NCBI RefSeq assembly: GCF_002216855.1
Contig: NZ_CP022356.1
Span: 310,001 to 374,000, forward strand
Length of the DNA: 64,000 nt
Source: Paraphotobacterium marinum
GTDB lineage: Bacteria > Pseudomonadota > Gammaproteobacteria > Enterobacterales > Vibrionaceae
Direction of reading: 5' to 3'
The notes beneath the pieces were generated by a model that searched no databases, had not been told where the DNA came from, and saw only the letters and a program-made list of their open reading frames with translations. Made by a program: the position numbers and the translations under genes. Numbering within the stretch: the stretch's first letter is position 1; every line of letters begins with the position of its first letter. Positions 37,317-48,700 of the stretch are shown here, piece after piece.

Positions 37317-38087
37317 ATGCAAAACAAACTCTGTATAGTTTTATTTTTTATTTCATTTTTCACTTTTGCAAAAAACACCCATATAGAAAATCAATATAAT
37401 ACCCTGACGAATTTATTTACGGGAGACTATTCTTCTCAGGTTTCTGTTAAAGAGGCTAAAAAGGATAAGAATAATTTAGGAGTGGGCGCAGCAGCTGGCT
37501 TAGGTGAATTAATTGTTTTAAATGGCAAATATTATGTTGCTGATGCTCAAGGTAATGCTAAAGTCATGAAGCCAAATGATGGCATATCTTATTTAACGGC
37601 AACTCATTTTAACACCAATCAGGCATTAGAATTTCAAATTAATAAACCGATGACGCTGCAACAAATTCAAGAATTAATACTTAAAAAATATCATTTAAAA
37701 AATAGTCTTTATGCATCTAAAATAATTGGTGAGTTTCAATATGTTCATGCAAGAAATGAAGATAGAGTTTTTCATAAAGTGCCTCTAAACCAATGGTTAA
37801 AAAATCATCAGCATGAATTTTCATTGACTGATACAAAAGCCACAATAGTTAGTTTTTATACGCCACTAAGTATGACGAACTTAAAAGGAATTAGCGTTCA
37901 ACCCTTGCATAATCATTTCATAACACCTGAAATGAAAATGGGACATGTTTTAAGTGCTAAGTTATTATCGGGTCATGTTTATGTCCAAAAATTATCAGAT
38001 GTAAAAGTGTATAACCCAAAAAATGGAAATTTAAGTAAAAATATTGATCAAAAAGAAGTTGCACAACTCGAAACTTCTTCAAATTAA
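37317..38087 (+). CDS. Exported alpha-acetolactate decarboxylase-like protein
   Basis: 256 residues, signal peptide 1-18 (LFFISFFTFA-K). The domain matches acetolactate decarboxylase (BudA/AlsD family): GVGAAAGLGELIVLNGKYYV (55-74), the core glutamate in GEL, and metal ligands H198-N-H200 plus GH210 near the C-terminal half. The known enzyme converts alpha-acetolactate to acetoin using zinc in the cytoplasm. An exported form is unusual, though known from some bacteria with secreted versions. Ribosome site AAAGGAATC. It sits downstream of an A-B sRNA module. Fold assignment is solid; reaction in the periplasm or outside is inferred. Confidence 0.85.
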   Translation: MQNKLCIVLFFISFFTFAKNTHIENQYNTLTNLFTGDYSSQVSVKEAKKDKNNLGVGAAAGLGELIVLNGKYYVADAQGNAKVMKPNDGISYLTATHFNTNQALEFQINKPMTLQQIQELILKKYHLKNSLYASKIIGEFQYVHARNEDRVFHKVPLNQWLKNHQHEFSLTDTKATIVSFYTPLSMTNLKGISVQPLHNHFITPEMKMGHVLSAKLLSGHVYVQKLSDVKVYNPKNGNLSKNIDQKEVAQLETSSN

Positions 38088-38097
38088 ATTTCAAATT

Positions 38098-38132
38098 GAA
38101 ATCCTTTACTTGATGTTGGAAGAAAGGATTTC
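38098..38132 (+). terminator. Hairpin after the acetolactate decarboxylase-like gene
   Basis: GAAATCCTTT ... AAAGGATTTC, perfect 10-bp arms with a 15-base loop directly after the stop. The T-run is weak, so termination strength is uncertain. Confidence 0.55.
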
Positions 38133-38546
38133 TATTTAGTCGAAGCTGCATTTGAACAGCTTATTTAATCTTTTCCTAAACAAAAAAAATGAATAAACAT
38201 CTAAAAATTTCACAGCTTTAGGTGGTTTTTAAGCTTATATTATTGAGTGTTTATCGTCTAAATCTTCTGAATAATCGCTTAAACTATTTGTCCTTTTCAA
38301 GCGTTATTTCACCTTAATTTGATTCACTGTAATGATATACTGTCTTGTATGTTATCAACTTCATTATGTTTGGCTTTCAACTCTATGTCACCATTTAAAT
38401 ATTTTCAGCAAAAGGAATCACTTCCCTGTTTCCGCTTAAAAGCGACCTTGAAAAAAGAAGGTGTCATTAGAAATTGTGAGATTGGTTTCTTTTGATAAAA
38501 AACTAACTTTATAAGGAGTCCACTTAAATTTAATTTTTTTAAAATT

Positions 38547-38664
38547 AATTTGAACTATTTTGAAAAGTACGACTCTATATAAGTGTTAGAATTTTTTTCA
38601 TTTTTCCTTGTTTATTTATATTCAAATATTTTTGAAGCCCTCAACATTGTTGAGGGTTTTTTTA
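38547..38664 (+). repeat. Family B repeat, complete, with the strongest terminator stem
   Basis: Terminator CCCTCAAC-ATT-GTTGAGGG has an 8-bp perfect stem, longer than in other copies. No A partner nearby. Confidence 0.8.
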
Positions 38665-38717
38665 TGCTTGAATTTACAAATAATATGAATGTTTCAACTG
38701 ACCTTTTATTAACTATA

Positions 38718-41555
38718 TTAAAAGTTTGTCTTGGTAAAAGCAGTGATGTTTCCGCCTAATAATTTTCCAAATAAAGATGGCTCAAGACTTAAATATCCAT
38801 ATCGCATTAACTGATTTAGCCGTGAAGTTTCATCTGCATCAAATTGACCTTGGGTGAAGCCGCTAAGAGCCCCTAAAACAGGTAATGTAGCTACATTGTA
38901 GGTTGTGTTTTTTATGATATCCCCTGCAGAGTCTTGATTAATGATGCTATTGATAGTCGAACCAGTCATGCCAAGACCGCCCACAACACTTTGACGCATT
39001 GCCCCAAATTTAACATGCTCCCAACTAGATTTTGAGTCCGTGATTTTATCAGAAAATCCTGCCACATACCGCCCACCCCACAAACCAGTCAGTCCATCTA
39101 ATCCGACAAAACGAGTCAAATCAACTGGGTTAAATTTATTTTTATCTCTGTCTTGATAATCAACTAATCCTGCGCCAACGCCACCTGATAACTCAGCTAC
39201 TTGTCCTCGTTTATGTGCTTCCTTATCAAATTCATCTATTTTATTTTGATGTGCAAGTCGTAGATCTTCATCGAGCGTTGTACTGTCCTTGAGTGCACTT
39301 TTTGCTTGCTGGGCTTCCCTTCCTAATAAAAATAATTTTTGTTGATCACCCATTAAGCCATAGGCGCCTCCAAATGCTTGCATAAATTCACCTGTCATGG
39401 CATAGAACTTATGATCAGCAGCATCACCGATACCAGATACAACATTTGGTATGGACATTGCGGCAGATAAACCATAGAGGACAGCTGATGAACCACCAGT
39501 AAATGCCATGGTTAACCCTGCACAAGCTAACCCACCTACTAATCCTATAATATCCCAAGCATTGTGACCATTTGGATCAACATTCATAATTGGATTTCCA
39601 TTCGCGTAACTATATCTATTGAGTAAATTTGATGAATCTCTTTGGATGAAAGTATGAGTTTCTGGGTTATAGTATCTAGCTCTTAAATAAACCAAACCAC
39701 TTTCTTCGTCCCTGTACTCGCTAGAATATCCAAAGGGATTTTTTGTCAGATCTGATTGATTTAATTTTGTAGAATCTTTTAACACATCTTGGATATCATG
39801 ATCTGATAGAAGTATATTTTTACCGTAAGGACTATATAGATAAGGGTGCAATTGATTACTATCCATATTGTAAAGAGCATTGATGTTTTGGCCATTATGG
39901 ATGTATATTTGGTCCTTTATCTGATGTGTACTGCTATCAAGAAACCTTCCAATTCGAGCATCACCTGCCATTAAATAACTTGCAATTTGAGTTCCTTGAA
40001 ATTCATTGACCACTTGTCCATTCGTTGAGCCATTATAGTAAAAATATATGGGTAAACTTCCATCATCAGATGATTTTAAAGAGCGTAATCCATTCGGATA
40101 ATATGCATAATCATATTCACTTCCATTACCATCAGTAAATCTAACTAGCTGATTTAAACTGTTGTACGTATATTTGTTTCCTTTTAAATCTGCTCTTAGG
40201 TTACCATTTTTATCATATTGTAAATGAACAGTACTGCCACTAGAAGATTGCTGAACCATGATTAACTGATTGACCGGATTATATGTATAGGTGCTTATTC
40301 CATTAGGGATATCTTTGATGTTACTTGAGTTTTCGATTTTTTTTTGGGATAGGTTACCGCGTATATCATAGACATAGTCTATATGATCTTGTTTTATATC
40401 ACTCTCATCTGAGGTGTCTCTAGAATTATTAACTCTATAACTATCTATTAATTGATTTGCATCATTGTAAGTATAATATTGGGTATAATTACTCATTGCA
40501 CTTGTGTCTATACTTGAAGCCACCTTTGTTTGAACTAAATTATTCGTTCTAGCATCATATTCATTATGTATGGTTTGAATCAGCACCTCATTTTCAGGTG
40601 CCTGGTAGTCAGTATCTAACCTTTTAACTTCCTCTTTATAAGACAATTTATTAGCATTATAAAAAAAGGTTTTCTGAATTTTGTTTCCATCTTTATTTTG
40701 ATAGACTATAGATTGGACTAATCCTTGATTGAACTCATTGCCGGTTTGTTTATTGTAGTACCGATAGGTAACTATACCTCCACCTATTTTAGAATCAGCA
40801 TGCACTGAAATTAATCGATGATTTTCATAGGTATATGTTGTCACGTTTCCAGCCGCATCCTGAAATTTTTTGAGATCACCATTTTGCATGCTCCAAGAAA
40901 CGGTCTTATCTAAAGAAGGATCACTAGTATTAGGCTGATAGGTGATAGAATTAAGTTGATGACTTAATTGTGTATAGCCATAAATGATTGATGAAACCGT
41001 TTGATTATTAATTAATTCATGTTCGGATTGAATTGAACCAAATGAAGTATAATCTGTTGTAAATGAAATGATATTCGCATTTTCTTTAGTTGTGATAACG
41101 AGAGATATTTGTCTACCTAAATTGTCATAATTATAACGACTGATATTACCGTTAAAATCAATGGTTTCTTTAATCTGTCCGTTAGGGAAATATGTTTTTG
41201 TTACCGACTGATTATTTGGATTGGTGATATTGATAAGTTGTCCCATGGCATCATATAAATAAGTGTCACCATCATAGGATGATTTGGTCCCCTCGGCCGA
41301 GGATAGACTTGTTTGGATCATATGACCTAAAAGATCATGTTTGTACTTAGTTTTAAAATCTAGGGCCCCTTCATCATTTGGATATATTTGTTCGCTTAGG
41401 ATAGGATCCTGATCTAAGTCGTATTCATAAGTTGTTTCAACATTAGTTATTGGGTCATTTAAATTAGATGCGACGGCATCACTTTGAGTTATGAGAAATA
41501 ATGATAAAATTGATATCGTTTTAAAAAATCTAGGCTGAGCGGATATGTTATTCAT
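38718..41555 (-). CDS. Exported RHS/YD-repeat protein with RHS core and variable C-terminus
   Basis: 945 residues with a signal peptide (TISILSLFLITQSDAVAS, 1-30). About 15 YD-type repeats (YDAMGQLINITN, YNYDNLGRQIS, YTYNSLNQLVRF) from ~50 to 600. The RHS-associated core is at 605-663 (YLRARYYNPETHTFIQRDS, NGNPIMNVDPNGH). The 280-residue C-terminal extension starts with hydrophobic helices (IIGLVGGLACAGLTMAF) and has no toxin motif I recognise. In known RHS proteins the core is an autoprotease that releases a C-terminal toxin into a cocoon. No immunity gene follows. Upstream lies element S. Works probably with the 1102-residue RHS protein and lectin protein. Confidence 0.88.
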   Translation of the reverse strand: MNNISAQPRFFKTISILSLFLITQSDAVASNLNDPITNVETTYEYDLDQDPILSEQIYPNDEGALDFKTKYKHDLLGHMIQTSLSSAEGTKSSYDGDTYLYDAMGQLINITNPNNQSVTKTYFPNGQIKETIDFNGNISRYNYDNLGRQISLVITTKENANIISFTTDYTSFGSIQSEHELINNQTVSSIIYGYTQLSHQLNSITYQPNTSDPSLDKTVSWSMQNGDLKKFQDAAGNVTTYTYENHRLISVHADSKIGGGIVTYRYYNKQTGNEFNQGLVQSIVYQNKDGNKIQKTFFYNANKLSYKEEVKRLDTDYQAPENEVLIQTIHNEYDARTNNLVQTKVASSIDTSAMSNYTQYYTYNDANQLIDSYRVNNSRDTSDESDIKQDHIDYVYDIRGNLSQKKIENSSNIKDIPNGISTYTYNPVNQLIMVQQSSSGSTVHLQYDKNGNLRADLKGNKYTYNSLNQLVRFTDGNGSEYDYAYYPNGLRSLKSSDDGSLPIYFYYNGSTNGQVVNEFQGTQIASYLMAGDARIGRFLDSSTHQIKDQIYIHNGQNINALYNMDSNQLHPYLYSPYGKNILLSDHDIQDVLKDSTKLNQSDLTKNPFGYSSEYRDEESGLVYLRARYYNPETHTFIQRDSSNLLNRYSYANGNPIMNVDPNGHNAWDIIGLVGGLACAGLTMAFTGGSSAVLYGLSAAMSIPNVVSGIGDAADHKFYAMTGEFMQAFGGAYGLMGDQQKLFLLGREAQQAKSALKDSTTLDEDLRLAHQNKIDEFDKEAHKRGQVAELSGGVGAGLVDYQDRDKNKFNPVDLTRFVGLDGLTGLWGGRYVAGFSDKITDSKSSWEHVKFGAMRQSVVGGLGMTGSTINSIINQDSAGDIIKNTTYNVATLPVLGALSGFTQGQFDADETSRLNQLMRYGYLSLEPSLFGKLLGGNITAFTKTNF

Positions 41556-42316
41556 TGTTTATCCTGTTGATTGAATGCGTTATTTTTTAATAAAAATGAA
41601 TATATAAATTTAGTGAACTAAAAATATTTTTTAAAAGCATCTTATGAACCTAAATAAAATCATTTCACTTGAGACAAAACGTGACTGTTCGGTGATAACG
41701 ATTTAAAAGGATCGAATTTTAAAATTTTATTCTGAGTTTTTCAAAAGTTTTAAAGTAGTAAATTTATATATCAAATTGTATTATTTATTTGAAAAAATTT
41801 TGTTTCAGAAAAATGGAGGAGGTTGAAGTGTGAGTGTGATTTTGTATAAATAAATGTTCATTTTACTGTATTTCCTATACTTTAATGAATAACTTTAAAA
41901 TCAAACATAAATTAAGTTAAATCATAAATAAATGCGACAAAATTCAATTATTAATTAAGCTTCGTTCAGCTTTTGTTTAGCTTACTTTAATAGCACTAAT
42001 TTAGAAAAATATAGAACAATTTTTGCAGTCTTGATTGATACTTTTTTTATTTATGTAATGAGTTTGTGTGAGGGTTATGATTATATAAAGGCTCCTTTTT
42101 GAAGATAATTTATTGTGTGTTGTATGAATTCACTCATACAACAAATTTTATTGAAAATTGAAATAACTCGAACAATTGAGGTTGTATTTTTAATTTCTAA
42201 CTTGCTTGCACTATTAATAAAAAGTTTGAGTAGTTTAATGCAGTTAAAAAAGATTGATGAATTTTCACAGTTAAAGGTACTGGTCGTTGAATCCAAGTAC
42301 CTCTAGTAATATGAGT
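41556..42316. other. Spacer between the two RHS genes
   Basis: 760 bp holding element S (41815-41905) with extended similarity to 48940-49115. Between 42081 and 42306 short open frames exist on both strands, but none looks coding. The core-bearing RHS gene therefore has its own promoter. Confidence 0.6.
41815..41905 (-). promoter_or_regulatory. Element S upstream of the core-bearing RHS gene
   Basis: In gene orientation: AGTATAGGAAATACAGT, ATGAACATTTATTTATAC, AAAATCACACTCACACTTCA and ACCTCCTCC. Same order as at 33279 and 48940. It leaves a leader of about 260 nt. Confidence 0.6.
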
Positions 42317-45300
42317 TTAGTTGGATGATATCTCTGATGTGCCAACTTTCTTTAAAATAACTTGATTATCACTATTAAATACTTGATCAATAATGGTACC
42401 TTCGCTCATTTGAGTAAGGTCATTGTTATATCGGTAAATAAACTTTGATATTTCATTATTTTGTTCATCAAAAAAGCTTTTGGAAATATCTTTATCATTT
42501 AGTTTGTTTTGTACGCTTTGATGAACCAAATCATAAGATATTGATTGATTGTTTGTTGTTGAGGTGTCATCACTGTTAATTTCCGTCGTTAATTTGTTAA
42601 TAACTTGGCCTCTTAGGTCATATGTATATTTTATGTAAGCATAGGGTGCATCTTGTTTTGATGGATTATAAAAATTTTCCTGTTTTAATTTTCCTATACT
42701 GTTTAAGTTTTGTGTACCGTCATAATAATCATTTTTTTTTGTCCAAATTGGATTAAGTCCCGATGTTATTTCTTTTCCATTTTGATCGTAAGTTAAGTTA
42801 TTTCCCTCAGCTAATATATTGCCAAAGCCGTCAACATCCTGAAAGGAACATAAATTGTTCAAACATAAATTTTCAGTTGGTAGATTGGTGTAACCTTCCG
42901 TGTAATATGGACCAATTTTTATGACTTCGTTTTTAGATTGGGTGGTAGCGTAATCTTTGTATACATAAGATAATGTTTGACCAGTAGCATCTCTTTGGAA
43001 AACCAATCGCCCTAATCCATCATAAATATTTTGGGTACTTAAATTGTTATTAATTTGTCCGCTTGTGTCTGAAAAATTTTCACTAATCTCTTGTCCATTA
43101 AGCGTATTGATCGTTTTTCCTGAGCAATTGACCTCATTATAATCTTGAACAAAGCAAGTTCGAATTAATTCATCTTTGTTGTCTGAATAAGGAAATTTAT
43201 ATTTAATTTTTTTTATTATTTTACTCGGACCTAAATCAGAAAGTTCAGTGTGGTTATATAGATAATTGGGTTCCCATTCTAATGATAAACTGCTTAATCT
43301 TCCATACTTATCATATTTTTTTGTGAACTGTTTTTTGGGGTTTGTATCTGAGACCGTAACTTTTTGTAACATTTCCAAGGAAACGGTGTTTAAGTTACAG
43401 ATATCACTTGCTTCAATTTGATCTGTAATTTGGTCTGTTGGAAAAACTGTTTTCTGAGCAGATATTGACTTGATTGAATTAATAAAATCATTTTTATACA
43501 CTTTTAGTGGCTTGTAAGAAACAGGATCTTCTTCGGAGCACGTTGTTCCAATTAGATAATCGTAGTGAGACTCTTGTGTATCTTTGATTTTATCCGAAAA
43601 AATTGGATCTTGAGGTGTCTCGCTTTTAATAATCTCACCAATTTTATCTCCCTGGTAATTCTGTATATCTACTTTACAACTGTCGGCATCATTTTTATCC
43701 CAATCCCATGTGATATTAACTGTATTCGTTGAGGTATTATAAAGCCCTTGAACATTGGATATATGATCATATTCATCATAAACATCATTAGTTTCAATGT
43801 TGGGGTTAATTTCATTTGTTGTTAATTTCAATGCGATCGATGGGGATTGATGACTCATTTGTTTCACATTATTATTATATTGTTTACAATCGATCTCTAA
43901 CTTTCGGGTCACTTTATTTTGAAATTTTGAATCATAATTCATCTGAGTGATTTTTGAGATCTGAAAGGTATTCATTGCCATACTAGATAAAGGATTTTTG
44001 ATATTTTGATTTAAAAGTTCACTTTCTGGTTTTTTCTCAAGTTCATAAACAACAACAGGTAAACCATTTTCATTGTATCTTGTTTCAATCCGATGAGTTC
44101 TTCCATATGTATTGCAATATTCTTCTGACCAGTTATTATTACAGACTAGTTTGTCAACTACAGACGGTGTTTGATAATTGGCCGGTAAGGATTTATAACT
44201 TCTATCAGAAATTTTGGACTTTAAACATGAATCATCATTGGGCCCATCATTCATATTACAACCATACACATTATTGGTTTTACTCAATAAATATTCTTCA
44301 TTATCATTATTAAAAATGCTAACCTGAATGGGGAGATGAAATTTATTAAATGTTGTTTCTTTGAATAACCCGTTAGGAAGTGTCACATGAGTTTGGTATT
44401 GATAATCTGATGTTCCAAACTCCATCAAGCGATCGACTTGGTCTTGATCTTGAGCAGGTAAGTTTAAACTATAACCTGTATAGTTTTTAACTTGGTTCCC
44501 CATGGGCTCATAATTATATTGGGTAACAATTGGCGTATTAATACCCGATTCATCTGTTAGAGTAAGCTGTTTTATAACTGGTAGCAACATGGTGCTTGCG
44601 GACGTTGGTGAATAATGTAAAACTTTATCCTTGATGTATAAGTCTTCTTTTAAACCATTTGGCCACGTGATTGTTATCTTTTTATCCCCTTCATCATAAT
44701 TGAACTGAATGGATTGACTCAAAGAACCATTCGTGGACTTAATGTTGTCCAATTGATTATCTATGTTTCTTCTTATCTCTGTCTGTTCACCATCAGGGTA
44801 AGAAATACGAATAAGATTTTCTTCAGATGCATCCTTAGTTTTAGTAATATTCATTGACTGATAAAATGGATCTCCTATTTGCCCACCACTAGGGATAGTT
44901 GTAATCTTAGATAACAAAAGATCATCATCAAATACGGTACCATCTGTTCTTTCTGTTCCGTCAGTGGTGGATACATAATGATAAACTATTTTATTCCCAT
45001 AAGAATCCTCTGATGAAAGAAGTAAGCCATCAAAAGAAAAATGCTCTTTTGTATTATTCAACTTATTTACAAGAGTCCATCCAGGTGGAGTATTAAGTTT
45101 AATTTTTTTATTGTTATTAGTCTTAGTTATCAACAATTTTTTATCTGATAAAACCAGCTTCTGATGAATTTCATTTCTTTTAGATATTTCACCATTACGA
45201 GTCATGACTAATCCGTGTAATTTATAATAACGAAGATGGGATGGCAAATCATTGACCCCATCAGTGTTTATGGCGTAGCTTGAGCCATTAGCCAGATGTA

Positions 45301-45625
45301 AAAACACTAATCTACCTTGTTTACTTAAATAATCCATTTGATAAGTCCAACCACTTGGAAGACCAAGAAATGATTTTTTACCATTATTGAGTAGACCATT
45401 AAAAGTTAATGATAAATTTATACTGTTTTCTGAAACAATACCTGGAATCGTATTTAATTTAAATGACATATTAGCCTTACCAGTCCTTTCATTGACAGAT
45501 ACTTGTAAAGGCATTTTATAGTTGGAAGCTACGCTTGAGGGGTTTTGAGCTTCTTCTCCTGTTTTTCCAAAAGATGTAAAACTTGTTACAAGAATAATAA
45601 AAATATACATAAAGCGATGATTCAT
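42317..45625 (-). CDS. Exported RHS-type protein lacking the core, with an inserted FN3-like module
   Basis: 1102 residues, signal peptide 1-20 (MYIFIILVTSFTSFG-K). N-terminal beta domain (MPLQVSVNERTGKANMSF, then INLSLTFNGLL) like the start of RHS/SpvB-type cocoon proteins. YD-like repeats are at 160-600 and 770-1100 (YDKYGRLSSLS, YDGLGRLVFQRD, YTYDLRGQVINK). Between them, ~617-708, is the FN3-like module shared with the 933-residue protein. It has no RHS core and no C-terminal toxin-like part. AAGGAAG before the ATG is a good ribosome site. The pair 42317/38718 resembles a cocoon protein split into B- and C-like halves, as in TcB/TcC of Tc toxins. Confidence 0.82.
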   Translation of the reverse strand: MNHRFMYIFIILVTSFTSFGKTGEEAQNPSSVASNYKMPLQVSVNERTGKANMSFKLNTIPGIVSENSINLSLTFNGLLNNGKKSFLGLPSGWTYQMDYLSKQGRLVFLHLANGSSYAINTDGVNDLPSHLRYYKLHGLVMTRNGEISKRNEIHQKLVLSDKKLLITKTNNNKKIKLNTPPGWTLVNKLNNTKEHFSFDGLLLSSEDSYGNKIVYHYVSTTDGTERTDGTVFDDDLLLSKITTIPSGGQIGDPFYQSMNITKTKDASEENLIRISYPDGEQTEIRRNIDNQLDNIKSTNGSLSQSIQFNYDEGDKKITITWPNGLKEDLYIKDKVLHYSPTSASTMLLPVIKQLTLTDESGINTPIVTQYNYEPMGNQVKNYTGYSLNLPAQDQDQVDRLMEFGTSDYQYQTHVTLPNGLFKETTFNKFHLPIQVSIFNNDNEEYLLSKTNNVYGCNMNDGPNDDSCLKSKISDRSYKSLPANYQTPSVVDKLVCNNNWSEEYCNTYGRTHRIETRYNENGLPVVVYELEKKPESELLNQNIKNPLSSMAMNTFQISKITQMNYDSKFQNKVTRKLEIDCKQYNNNVKQMSHQSPSIALKLTTNEINPNIETNDVYDEYDHISNVQGLYNTSTNTVNITWDWDKNDADSCKVDIQNYQGDKIGEIIKSETPQDPIFSDKIKDTQESHYDYLIGTTCSEEDPVSYKPLKVYKNDFINSIKSISAQKTVFPTDQITDQIEASDICNLNTVSLEMLQKVTVSDTNPKKQFTKKYDKYGRLSSLSLEWEPNYLYNHTELSDLGPSKIIKKIKYKFPYSDNKDELIRTCFVQDYNEVNCSGKTINTLNGQEISENFSDTSGQINNNLSTQNIYDGLGRLVFQRDATGQTLSYVYKDYATTQSKNEVIKIGPYYTEGYTNLPTENLCLNNLCSFQDVDGFGNILAEGNNLTYDQNGKEITSGLNPIWTKKNDYYDGTQNLNSIGKLKQENFYNPSKQDAPYAYIKYTYDLRGQVINKLTTEINSDDTSTTNNQSISYDLVHQSVQNKLNDKDISKSFFDEQNNEISKFIYRYNNDLTQMSEGTIIDQVFNSDNQVILKKVGTSEISSN

Positions 45626-45660
45626 ATCATAACTTCCTTTGTAAAATGAATTTTAAACAT

Positions 45661-45686
45661 AAAAACAAGGCTCGAAATGAGCCTTA
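45661..45686 (-). terminator. Terminator between lectin-domain gene and RHS gene
   Basis: Minus-strand hairpin AAGGCTC-ATTTC-GAGCCTT followed by GTTTTT, 32 bp after the 45718 stop. It limits or attenuates read-through into the 1102-residue RHS gene. Confidence 0.75.
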
Positions 45687-45717
45687 TCCTAGATTGATTT
45701 TCATAGCTAGAAACTAA

Positions 45718-48700
45718 TTATTTTTTAGTTACCGTATAACTTATTTGCATCGTTGTTTCAGTCTTGTTATCTAGATGAGGTGTTAATGTATATTTGTCAT
45801 TAACATAGTGGGACACAACATCCCAATCATGTCCATCGTCTCCATCTTTTTTTGCTGGAGTTATCTCTCCTACAAATTCACCATGATCATAGATATTTGC
45901 TTCTGCTACTTCATATTGTCTTCTTACCGAATTTAGATAATGCGCAATATGCTGACCGTCCGCATTGACTTTAAACATATCAGGATCATTCACATAACTG
46001 TCATGTAACCAATCCACCGAAGATTTCGGTTCAATTTCAAGTTCTAATGATGAATCTGTACTGTGGTTAATAAAAGTTACAGTCATTGATTTATATGGTG
46101 CTTTAAAGGTATAGGCTGCGCTATAAATAGTGCTTTCATGCTTATAGTGTTTAATGCTACTGGTAATATAATTACTTGCATTTAGATAAGGTGTATCTTT
46201 CGTTGTGTCAGTCCATGTGACCGTGCAATTATCACCATAATTACAATATGCATAACTATCATCTGGTTTATTAGCTCTTTTCATCTGGGCATTAGTCGGA
46301 ATACTCATCCAGTCATCGGGCTCTAATACAACGCCATTTAAGTTCGTCTCCGCGGTAACATTGACTGAAGTTGACGCTGATTTCACATGTTTTCCAATTC
46401 TAAATGCAAAACCTCGAAGACCATTACTTAAATCTGAACTTTTATAAGATAGGATAAAATCATTATTAGGTGAATCTTTTGCTCCCGAAGTATCTGTACA
46501 ATTATCATTTTCACCCAGACATTTATTTGCTAGTTGATTAATCATATCATTTTTTCCAGGAGTAGAATGTAAAATTAAAGGCAAGCCTACATTATTAATC
46601 ACCCAAAAATGTGGTACAATTGTGTCAACATCTGTAAACATACAGTGTAACCTAACATCATGACCAATAGTTTCGTTTCTTTTAATTGTAGTTGTCTCAT
46701 TGAGAACATATGGGTATCCCCATCTATCAAAGATTAACATTTTATTTGATTCATCAAAGTGGGCAGTACTTTTACTTGTATCGTCGTCTAAGTTTCTATG
46801 CAAGCTGGTCAATGCTTGATGATCATCAATTATATACTTACTTATGGTTAGATCTTCACTTGGCTCGGTTTGCGATGTTTCTGATTGTGTCTTATACATA
46901 TTTGAAACATTTTTAATCCAACCATTTTTAAACATAAATTGTTCGTGGTCATTATCTTTACAATAATATCCAGTTTTTTTTGATAATAAGGCGCAAGGAC
47001 CAAGTTGTCGAGTTAGATATAAATATGCACCACCCTTATTATTATCCCATCTTTTTCCTGGCCATATATAATAATCAGGATATTTATAACTATCTGGATT
47101 TTTCATACTATAATCATCGTGAGATATGAATTTTTCCGGAGAGAAATCAGATGATATACTGATTGTTGAGTTTATTCCTGTCGTTGCGCTCCATCCAATG
47201 TAGCCAAGTTTTCCAGCTGAATCAATTCGTTTTGTTTTTACGGGTACAGATCCATTCGTTGTAAAAATTAGATCATCACCTGGGTTTTGAGAATTACATT
47301 GTTCTTGTCCATCTTGATTTGAATCGATAAGTGAGCAATCATCAATAGCATATGCGTTCAACATGTGATTGTCTTCATCATCAATATTGGTTTCTGTAGA
47401 ATATAAAACAAAATAAGCATTTTTGTTATTTTTTAAATCTCTATAATTATCCTCTCCATATATTGGACGTTGTTCGTCATTATCTGTTGCAACTGTACTA
47501 GAGACAATAGAATATGGATCGTTAATTGAGTCTTCTTCCATATTAGAGTTGTGTATATTTGTGATTAAATCTTCAGCCTTCAGACTTGTGTCACCTACAT
47601 TATTACCATTAACTGTAAAGACTAAATGGCTTAAAAGTCTTTTATAATCCTCATTATTTTCATCTGTTAGTTCTTTGCTACCACAAAAAACTCTTACATG
47701 TATTCTGCCTGGGTTAGTTCCATTATTATATATATTTATAGGTCCTCCCACAGTGGCATTTTTTGAATTAATTTCTATACTCACACCATCGCAATGTTTC
47801 TTCATCTCCTGTATCCAATTAATGTCCGTCTCTGGCATTTCATCAATTGTATGACTATAGTAATTTGTTTGATCATCTGGTACTTCATTGATTGATGTTA
47901 AATTTTTTCTAAATTTAGAGTCGCTAATATCATTTTCTGATGAAGATGGTTTTAATTGATAACTAGCAATGACTTTCCTTGAAGGGATTCTTTGATTTGT
48001 ATTATAGATTACCATCCCCCCATTAGGTTGAATGACAAGCTCAGAATTTGGAAATTTCTTTTCTTTGTTATCATTAAAAGACCAAATTACTTTTCCTTTT
48101 TGATTGATTAATGATAAGTTTCCGTTACCTATAGATTGTAATCTAAATACGTTTTTATCATTCAATAAATGATTTTTCGTGTTGGAGTTTCGTGATTTAA
48201 AATAATTTTTAACATTCGTTTCAGGGTTGGAAATCACTAATAATCCACCAGATTTGATTGCTAACGTGTTTTTAGAAACAGGATCTAGATATGATTGACC
48301 TACTTCTAAAGAAAAAGCTTTATTTAATGGAATATGAGTAGCAAGTAGAGCAGGAACTCCAAAGTCTATTAATTTCACGGGTGTATCGGCATCAAGAAAC
48401 GTGAACTCCATAGGTAAAGCCTTTATTGCGTATTCATTCATTTCTATATGATCTGGATGATTAGGAGACGTGACTGACTCATAACCCGTATTATTATATA
48501 AATATCCTACCTTTTTGCTAATGTAATGCACGGTGCCATTTGAATCTTTATGTGCACTTACTATAACAATATTGTCATAATAAGGAGCTGGGCCATCAAG
48601 ATTATTACTATTAAATCTTATGATAGATGTTCTTTCGGGTAACTGAACTTTATAAACTCCTACTCTTTTTTTTCCTGTCTTAGTCTTAGAAGGAAGATAT

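Larger units (their letters stand above)
38088..38717. other. Convergent intergenic region with B copy
   Basis: Contains the hairpin (38098-38132) and a family-B copy (38547-38664). The stretch 38200-38510 has slightly richer base composition and may hold decayed coding sequence, but no frame is convincing. Confidence 0.5.

Noticed and set aside
38718-41555. RHS protein as a type VI secretion effector
   Set aside because: It has a Sec signal peptide and there is no VgrG, PAAR or Hcp gene in the window; Sec export is the simpler reading.
42081-42306. Small protein genes between the RHS genes
   Set aside because: Overlapping open frames on both strands (71 and 63 codons) with no convincing ribosome site or protein-like composition.
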